64,000 bases of DNA, from assembly GCA_021399435.1 (NCBI GenBank), contig JAJTUP010000018.1:930001-994000 (forward strand). Reading direction: 5' to 3'. Positions 58,314-64,000 of this stretch are shown here, piece after piece (position 1 is the stretch's first letter; every line of letters starts with the position of its first letter). The notes beneath the pieces are model-generated. The model worked only from the letters and a program-made list of their open reading frames with translations, was not told the DNA's origin and searched no databases. The position numbers and the translations under genes were made by a program. This DNA is from Diaporthe sp. PMI_573 (Eukaryota; Ascomycota; Sordariomycetes; Diaporthales; Diaporthaceae).

Positions 58314-59368
58314 ATGGAAAAGGAGTTGCTCGAGGAGTACGCGGGAAGAGTATCCCGGACAAGCCTAATCGCTGTGACCACAACAGGAGAAGGAGAGCTA
58401 CGACAAGCTGATCTGGCCGGCGGCTAACAGGGCTAAGCTGGCCTTTGGCAGAACCTTTGGGCTCATTGAAAAGACTGTAATTCAATTTTGGGATTCACGT
58501 GGTGGTGTGTCATGGCTTTCTATTGTTTGTGTTGAGCGAAATGTTTGCATGTTCAGAGCGAGGATGTCCGTCACGGCGCATTAAAAGTTTGTACGTTAAT
58601 TGGGGAGTGAAATGGCGCCCAATTTGGTGATCACTGTAGCAGGGTGGTTGTTCACCATTACAAGGTGTTCCAAAGTTTATCTCACTCGTCAGGCACGTCA
58701 CGCATGACGACATGGTGCCTAAGGAACTTTACCACACACCAAAGACGGGCGCACTGTTCCCTTTGATGTTGGGATGAATTTGACTCCGCGTATAGAGCAT
58801 CCGATTCTGCTGAGCGGCCTTCATGTAACACTGCGCGCATATATGCGTAGATACCCGAGGCCGACATCAAAACTCTGTGCTGGGAAGGCAATTCTTGTCA
58901 TCTATGATTGATACCAGCAAATGGAAGCCAGCCACGTCGAAGAGGTCATGGCGCAATTTTCGCTCCAGCAACCATCGCTCATCCCAGCCTGTCAATGCCT
59001 CTGGGGATAAGGCAGGGGCTTGTCATGTTCACAGGGTCGAAGAACAGCGATTTCCAGAAATCCGTGCGAGTTGACTCACGAGGTGATGTAAGTAGTCATG
59101 TGGCCTGGTAGATTGTACGAGGCGGAGAACGATACCGAATTCAAGTCTTTGCATTCCAAAGGTCACGGGTATATAACAGAAAACTTCTCTTCGTGCTCAA
59201 ACACAAAGGGCTTCGGGGCAGAGCTCGCCCGTTCGAACATTATATCTCATACATCATGATCGTCAAGAAACCCAAGATTCTCATATCGATTTTCCCCACA
59301 GCGCCGGGGAGCAGCTATTACGGCCGGTACATCACTAACCGGATCAGGCTTTGGGGGGGGGTCATTAT
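58314..59368. other. Intergenic, no gene seen
   Basis: About 1 kb between helicase 2 and the convergent transporter gene. I see no motif-bearing ORF, RNA gene or clear repeat. Confidence 0.5.
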
Positions 59369-60513
59369 TTAATCGTGATGGTCTCGGCCGGCCGCTGTGA
59401 TCTCGACGTCGGTCCGCGGCCAAAACCTGCTCAGGTCGCCCATTGGCAGGCTGATGGGCACCCTCATCTCCGCCGCCATGATTCTAGTAATCGTTAGTCC
59501 TGCAACGGGTCCAAAAGTGTTGCATTCTAGAACATTCCAAAACATGAAAGGCGGGGATCCGTTGCAAGAGAAAAGTGACACTGACATGAAGCAGGCGTAC
59601 CAGCCTAGGAGAGCAACCACAAATATCAACGCACCGCCGGCCTGTTTTGAAAAGAATTAGCTACCGGGCTCGACTTTCAGTCTTACCAATTGATCCCACG
59701 ACTTACCTTCTGCAGCTTCAATGCGTCATCAAACTGGCCCTGGGACACCTTCCAATACGCCCCCGACAGCACAAAGGACGCAACCGTGACGAGACCGAAG
59801 ATGCTAGCAAAGACAACATTGATCTTGAGCGTGAAGAAGAAGAACGTGAGTAGCGCAAAGCCCCACACGATCAGGTACAGCGCGATGCCGGCGTTGAAGG
59901 CCGGGGCCGCGGTCCCCGTCGGGTCGGCCTCGGTGGCGTAGGGGGCGCCGAGCTGGAGGGTCGGCAGCTGGAGGACGCCAAAGGAGAGCCAGAAGACGTC
60001 GAAGAGGGCCATGACCATCATGGGGAAGAAGTTGCCCATTACCCACTCGAAGATCATGGCGAAGGTCAGGAGGACGGGGCCGGTGAAGAAGAATATGCCT
60101 CTGCGAGCGACGGATGAGTGTAAGTGGCAGGGGACGTTGACGGTTAGGGTCGGATGTCTCGGGCGGGTTGAAGACTTACGCGACGGGTGTTAATCCAGAT
60201 GCACCTCCCCAGCCCATCAGCACCATGGCGAACGTGGATGCGGATATTCCGAATCTGTGTTGGTCGCCACATCAGCCAATTGTTCTCAATGCAGCTGTCT
60301 GCGCCTTCCGCCGTACATGTGTGCTCACCCTACGAAGCCCAGAGCAGTTGGATTGGCAAATCTCCTGTTGTAGTCGCCGACATGAGGCGTCTTTGGCGAG
60401 AAATATAGCTTCTCGAAAAGCTCAGGCGATATGGTAACGCCAGTGGTTGTCCGATGTATGTGTCCCTTTTCTTCGTCTTCCACGAGCCCGTTCCTGTCTT
60501 GCAGTGTCGCCAT
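59369..60513 (-). CDS. Gpr1/Fun34/YaaH family transporter (acetate/ammonium type)
   Basis: Five minus-strand exons (60513-60329, 60254-60180, 60100-59707, 59641-59586, 59483-59369) give 274 residues, the family's usual length. The signature NPTALGF (residues 54-60, family NPxxLG) precedes the first helix; about six helices follow, with GASGLTPVA, FEWVMGNFFPMMVMALFDVF, FNAGIALYLIVWGFALLTFF and ASFVLSGAYWKV, then IFVVALLGWY and LPMGDLSRFW at the C-terminus. The cytosolic N-terminus carries the usual short block GVTISPELFEKLYFSP. Yeast members (Ady2/Ato1, Fun34) move acetate with protons and influence ammonium export; plasma-membrane location is expected. The last intron (102 bp) is the least certain, since reading through it is open but would break the final helix. 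It is convergent with the helicase pair. Confidence 0.88.
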
Positions 60514-62178
60514 CTTGGCCGATGAGGCTGAGTGTAACTTTTGAGATTCACTTCTGTTACAGTGAAGGATATTTGAACCTTTGCACTCCTGACGATGAGA
60601 CCAACAATCAATGGCCAAAGCTCAATCTGCGCGGACTCGGAAGGTATTAATACAAACCTTGGGCGACTGGCGGGGTAAGCGCTTCACAGTGACACACCGG
60701 TAGCCCGGAGTCTACTAATTTGCCCTCGAAGCACGAAGCTTCACACCACGGTCGCACGGGACCTCGGTGGCCTGTCCAACCCATCCCATCTAGCTTTCTG
60801 CCGAGAATGTTGACCTCCGCTAGATACAAACCCAATCTGCACGCGCCGCCACCCCATTCGCCGCGTCGCACTGGCCCCTTTGGTTGCGGACAAGCTCCCG
60901 TGCATTGAGCCACGGGGGCTAATTTAGCATTCCAGACTCACACCGAAGTTCATGCTGAGGGAGAACTTACAAAGCATGAATGTTGCATGGCATGCCTGAC
61001 AGCAGTCACGAACGTGCTCCCGAGTCGTGACGGGGACCGTTGAGGGGGAGAGCTGTCAGAACTAGTCCGTCTGCACCGCACGTGGTGTAAGCCACGCTAC
61101 TGTGTGTGTTGGGCGTGAACTAATAAGTGAACCGTGGATCGTTGGGTGCGGGGAAGACGCTTGTTCGGATGGGCCTGGGCTGTCCACACCTATATCACAC
61201 AAACTGTTATTGAAGACTCGATTTCAGCCGGCTCACACCCGCCTTGGGGAATTGCGTGCAGATCATCTTGCGTTACCTCGATCGGCGCGAGGTGTATGGA
61301 GGATCAGCCAAGGATGCCTTCTATCGGTGACTCGGGTGCGTAGGACTCGGAAGCCACTCGATGGTGTACTACTAGTTTCAATGTTTGGGACCCTGGGCCG
61401 TTTCTGGCTGCTGAGTATGAAATTGGTAATTACTTTGGCTATCGAGCAAAATTGGCCCTCAATAGCAGAGCTCGATTGATGCTTCGAAGCAGTCCAAGTA
61501 CCTAAGCAGTGCAGATCGAGAATTCATGAAATGAGCACCAATGATCAAGTGCATATGCAGCTATTTGGTGTAGATGTTCAATCTTTTTTGAAAGAAAGAT
61601 GAGGCCTCTGGGAAGAGCAGGGCAGGGCATAGAAACAGTTTTCTATCAGGTGCTACCCCAAAACTTTGGAGCCCTGCTATATTCTGTGTCCTGGTGCAGT
61701 GAAAGGAAGGACGAGCATCTTGGTTGTGCAAGGCTGCAAGGCGGGCATGACGAGGCTCATGGGTCCACTTCGAGCACTCGGTTTTGCTTCCATAGAAACA
61801 TTTCTCGGCAGGAGCCAACATTCACAGTAATAAATTTGAGAAATTAAAAGTCAAGAACTTTTGAAACAGAACTTAAGATAATGTATCCCTAGACCATACC
61901 AGACGTAGGAGTTGTGCGGCAGGTCCACGCCCCCATGAAATCAACAACAATTGATGCGCAAAACAGGCTGGCTGTTTCGTAAACAGAGCAGGCTCTTCCA
62001 CTGCAGCTTGCCACTTTGCCAGTGAACACCAGCTCTCGCCCCACCACGCATCACTTGTTTACTTTGCTGCCTGCTGCCCTGTGGGCAGAACGCTCACACT
62101 GCTGTTCACATCCCCATCCCCATCCCCAGAGTTCATCTCTTCTCTACTTGGCATTGAGCTGGGAACCAGTACTTGAGA
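60514..62178. other. Intergenic, no gene seen
   Basis: A 1.7-kb region between the divergent transporter and methyltransferase genes, probably holding both promoters. A short CCCCAT tandem (about 62105-62125) lies just upstream of the methyltransferase. ORFs at 60647-60913 and 61102-61479 have no motif. Confidence 0.5.
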
Positions 62179-63393
62179 ATGTCTTCACCAAACATTCAGC
62201 ATCTGAGCCTGTATACTCCTACAGACTCAGATGCAGCCAGCGAAGTGTCAACCGACGACGCAGTCTCGGATGACCTTGAGGGCAACACTTCTTTTGGGAC
62301 CGCCATTGCGGCCATTGATGAATACCTGGAGGCTAATTCGCCAGCCTACCTAAAGCTTCAGCAGCTGCGTCTCGAGGTAAGTTGGCCCCAAAACAGACTG
62401 GCTCCGCGCGCGTCCTGTCAACACCAGGTAGCCTTTTCTGACCATGACGGATACCAGGGATGGGAGAGCGCCGAGGCCGATCGGTTCTTCGCGGAGCAGG
62501 AACGCGAGGCCGAAGAGGACAGCGCAGAAGCAAGTGCCCGGCTGCATAGACAGATGAAGAGGATCGCAACAGACATGCAGAGTGACACCAAGGCTTTCAC
62601 GATCAAGGCACAGGCAGAACCCAAGCACATTCTCGACCTTTCAGTGGCTCCAGGCGCTCTCCTGGCCTTCGCCATCAAGCGCAATCCCACCGCCCAGGCT
62701 TTGGCTTTCAATCCCCCTACAGAGGAGTGTGGCCTCGTCTTGGTGGAGAAGGAGACCGGGGCCGTCAAAATTCACAGGTTCGACATCACCATGTTCGCCG
62801 CGGACATCGGTGTAGGTCCAGACGAAATTCCCCAGTCGCATCCCGACGCCGACGAGTTCGTCCACTCACGGTACCTTGAGGATGACGACATCTTTGACCT
62901 CTTCATCTGCGACAGCACAATCCAGCCGATCCACAAAACCCACCGCGAGTTCCGCCGCCTCCTCCTCACCCAGCTGGTCATGGGCCTCGAGCACCTGCGC
63001 GAGGGCGGAACCATGATCGTCCTGCTCCACAAGGTCGAGCGGCTCCAGACGTTCCGCCTACTGCTCGACTTCAAAAGGTTCGCGAAAGTAACCCTTTTCA
63101 AGCACGTATTGTGGCCCGGCAACCTCTCATCCTTCTACATGATCGCCTCCAGGGTCCGGTCTGCATCGCCAAAGGCTCGAGAGGCCGTGCAGGAGTGGAA
63201 GCGGGAGTGGAAGGTGGCCACCCTGGGAAGTCACGAGGAGTGGCGCGATGAGCGCGCCAGCCTGGCTGGCTTTGGAGATCTGGGTATCGAGGGGGTCCTG
63301 GAGGAGTTCGGACCTACTTTGGTGAAGCTGGGACGCAAGATTTGGGAGACTCAGGCTGATGCTATGAAGCTGACCCCGTTTATGAGGAAGTGA
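62179..63393 (+). CDS. FtsJ-like (RrmJ fold) RNA methyltransferase domain protein
   Basis: Exons 62179-62376 and 62458-63393 give 377 residues. The Rossmann-fold SAM motif is ILDLSVAPGALLAFAI (D126), corresponding to LDLGxAPGGFT of FtsJ/RrmJ. Downstream are the strand LFICDSTI (family D of the K-D-K-E tetrad), EHLREGGTMIVLLHKVE and VLWPGNLSSFYMIAS. FtsJ enzymes methylate ribose 2'-O in rRNA, tRNA or mRNA caps; fungal orphan members like this often diverge in the tetrad, so activity is uncertain. The intron (62377-62457) is 81 bp, divisible by three and without stops; I splice it because family members join the pre-domain helix YLKLQQLRLE directly to GWESAEADRFF. The N-terminal 45 residues are acidic and disordered. 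Confidence 0.83.
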   Translation: MSSPNIQHLSLYTPTDSDAASEVSTDDAVSDDLEGNTSFGTAIAAIDEYLEANSPAYLKLQQLRLEVSWPQNRLAPRASCQHQVAFSDHDGYQGWESAEADRFFAEQEREAEEDSAEASARLHRQMKRIATDMQSDTKAFTIKAQAEPKHILDLSVAPGALLAFAIKRNPTAQALAFNPPTEECGLVLVEKETGAVKIHRFDITMFAADIGVGPDEIPQSHPDADEFVHSRYLEDDDIFDLFICDSTIQPIHKTHREFRRLLLTQLVMGLEHLREGGTMIVLLHKVERLQTFRLLLDFKRFAKVTLFKHVLWPGNLSSFYMIASRVRSASPKAREAVQEWKREWKVATLGSHEEWRDERASLAGFGDLGIEGVLEEFGPTLVKLGRKIWETQADAMKLTPFMRK

Positions 63394-63778
63394 ATGCCGG
63401 TCAGCCTCTCCGACCTGATAGGCGAGAGGATCTGCCTCTACGCTATGTTTGCGCATAGTGAGAGCGGGCAAACGGTCTGAAATGCGGTTGTAATCATGCA
63501 GGCTTTGGTGGATTGCATGGGGACAAAAGGCGATGAGGGTTTGTCCAAAGATCATGGGCACTGCCTATGGCGGAGCCGTCTGTGACCTGCCCCTGTCATC
63601 AACGGGCGGCCTCGGAGTCATACATGTATCTTGAGACATGGATCAGGATTGTTATTGTGTCACGGGATGGAAAGAGAGAGCGCATGTTACGCTCGCCTGT
63701 CCATAGCTTAGAAGAAAAGCATTCGCCCCTTCCAGTTGCCTTTGAACACTATGCCAAGCACTTCTTCACCCTGGTAGG
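63394..63778. other. Intergenic, no gene seen
   Basis: About 390 bp between the methyltransferase stop and the edge ORF. I see no coding signal. Confidence 0.45.
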
Positions 63779-64000
63779 TTAAAAGACATCAAAATCGGTG
63801 TATCTACCCGCTTCCCGCAGCTCCCTAGTTCTGAACGTCTCCCCGTAGTCTTCAATATTCTGAAGCGATGAGCCAGATCCTGAACCAGACACTGGAAATT
63901 TGTCCTCGAGCCCGACCGAGTGATCGAGGAGAAACCGAACCATCCAGCCATCCAACTTGTGGGATTCGGTGGAGAGGAGGCATATCCTCTGAAACTTCAT
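63779..64000 (-). CDS. Possible gene 3' end, cut by the right edge
   Basis: An open minus-strand frame of at least 73 codons reaches the window edge and ends AGRYTDFDVF. It has KLDGWMVRFLLDHSV and a Gly/Ser linker. The ATG at 64000 is exactly at the edge and may be internal. No family is recognised, so it may also be chance. Confidence 0.3.
   Translation of the reverse strand: MKFQRICLLSTESHKLDGWMVRFLLDHSVGLEDKFPVSGSGSGSSLQNIEDYGETFRTRELREAGRYTDFDVF

Overview
The window looks like a chromosome segment of a filamentous ascomycete (Pezizomycotina, plausibly a Sordariomycete; the class is inferred). The right two thirds hold spliced genes with short 48-130 bp GT-AG introns and fungal family content: rhodopsin-like membrane proteins, a NACHT remnant, a Gpr1/Fun34/YaaH transporter and an FtsJ-like methyltransferase. 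The left third (1 to about 20.3 kb) is an AT-rich block of dead transposons. Its stop-riddled frames and almost exclusively C/T and G/A differences between repeat copies are what repeat-induced point mutation (RIP) leaves.

Transposon block. Positions 1-4166 are the 5' part of a minus-strand Ty3/Gypsy element that runs off the left edge. A plus-strand Ty1/Copia relic spans about 4.2-19.3 kb. It is split by an 11,982-bp minus-strand Gypsy element (6204-18185) with two 327-bp LTRs and an ATAC target duplication, and again by a 432-bp palindromic MITE (18464-18895) with a TA duplication. The large Gypsy carries about 4 kb of extra sequence between pol and its 3' LTR, with two divergent unidentified ORF relics. 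A degraded Cys-rich/acidic ORF (19.38-19.96 kb) and an unidentified gene relic (20.65-21.1 kb) mark the edge of the block.

Gene region. 21.7-26.4 kb: two rhodopsin-like seven-helix protein genes in tandem. 27.2-30.2 kb: an F-box-like gene and an unidentified small gene. 31.9-35.4 kb: a graveyard of a 5'-truncated, frameshifted NACHT-type gene and a broken protein kinase. 36.1-41.0 kb: SnoaL-like protein, carotenoid oxygenase and short-chain dehydrogenase, a possible small catabolic or biosynthetic group. 42.0-48.9 kb: MYND protein, degenerate bromodomain protein and two coiled-coil/helical proteins of similar architecture. 51.2-58.3 kb: two tandem, diverged Upf1-like SF1 helicase genes. 59.4-63.4 kb: acetate/ammonium-type transporter and FtsJ-like methyltransferase. 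The right edge cuts a possible further ORF.

Exon models were built by hand from splice consensus and frame continuity; each multi-exon model listed closes in frame. No tRNA, rRNA or CRISPR was found. Working-together statements are inference from gene order.
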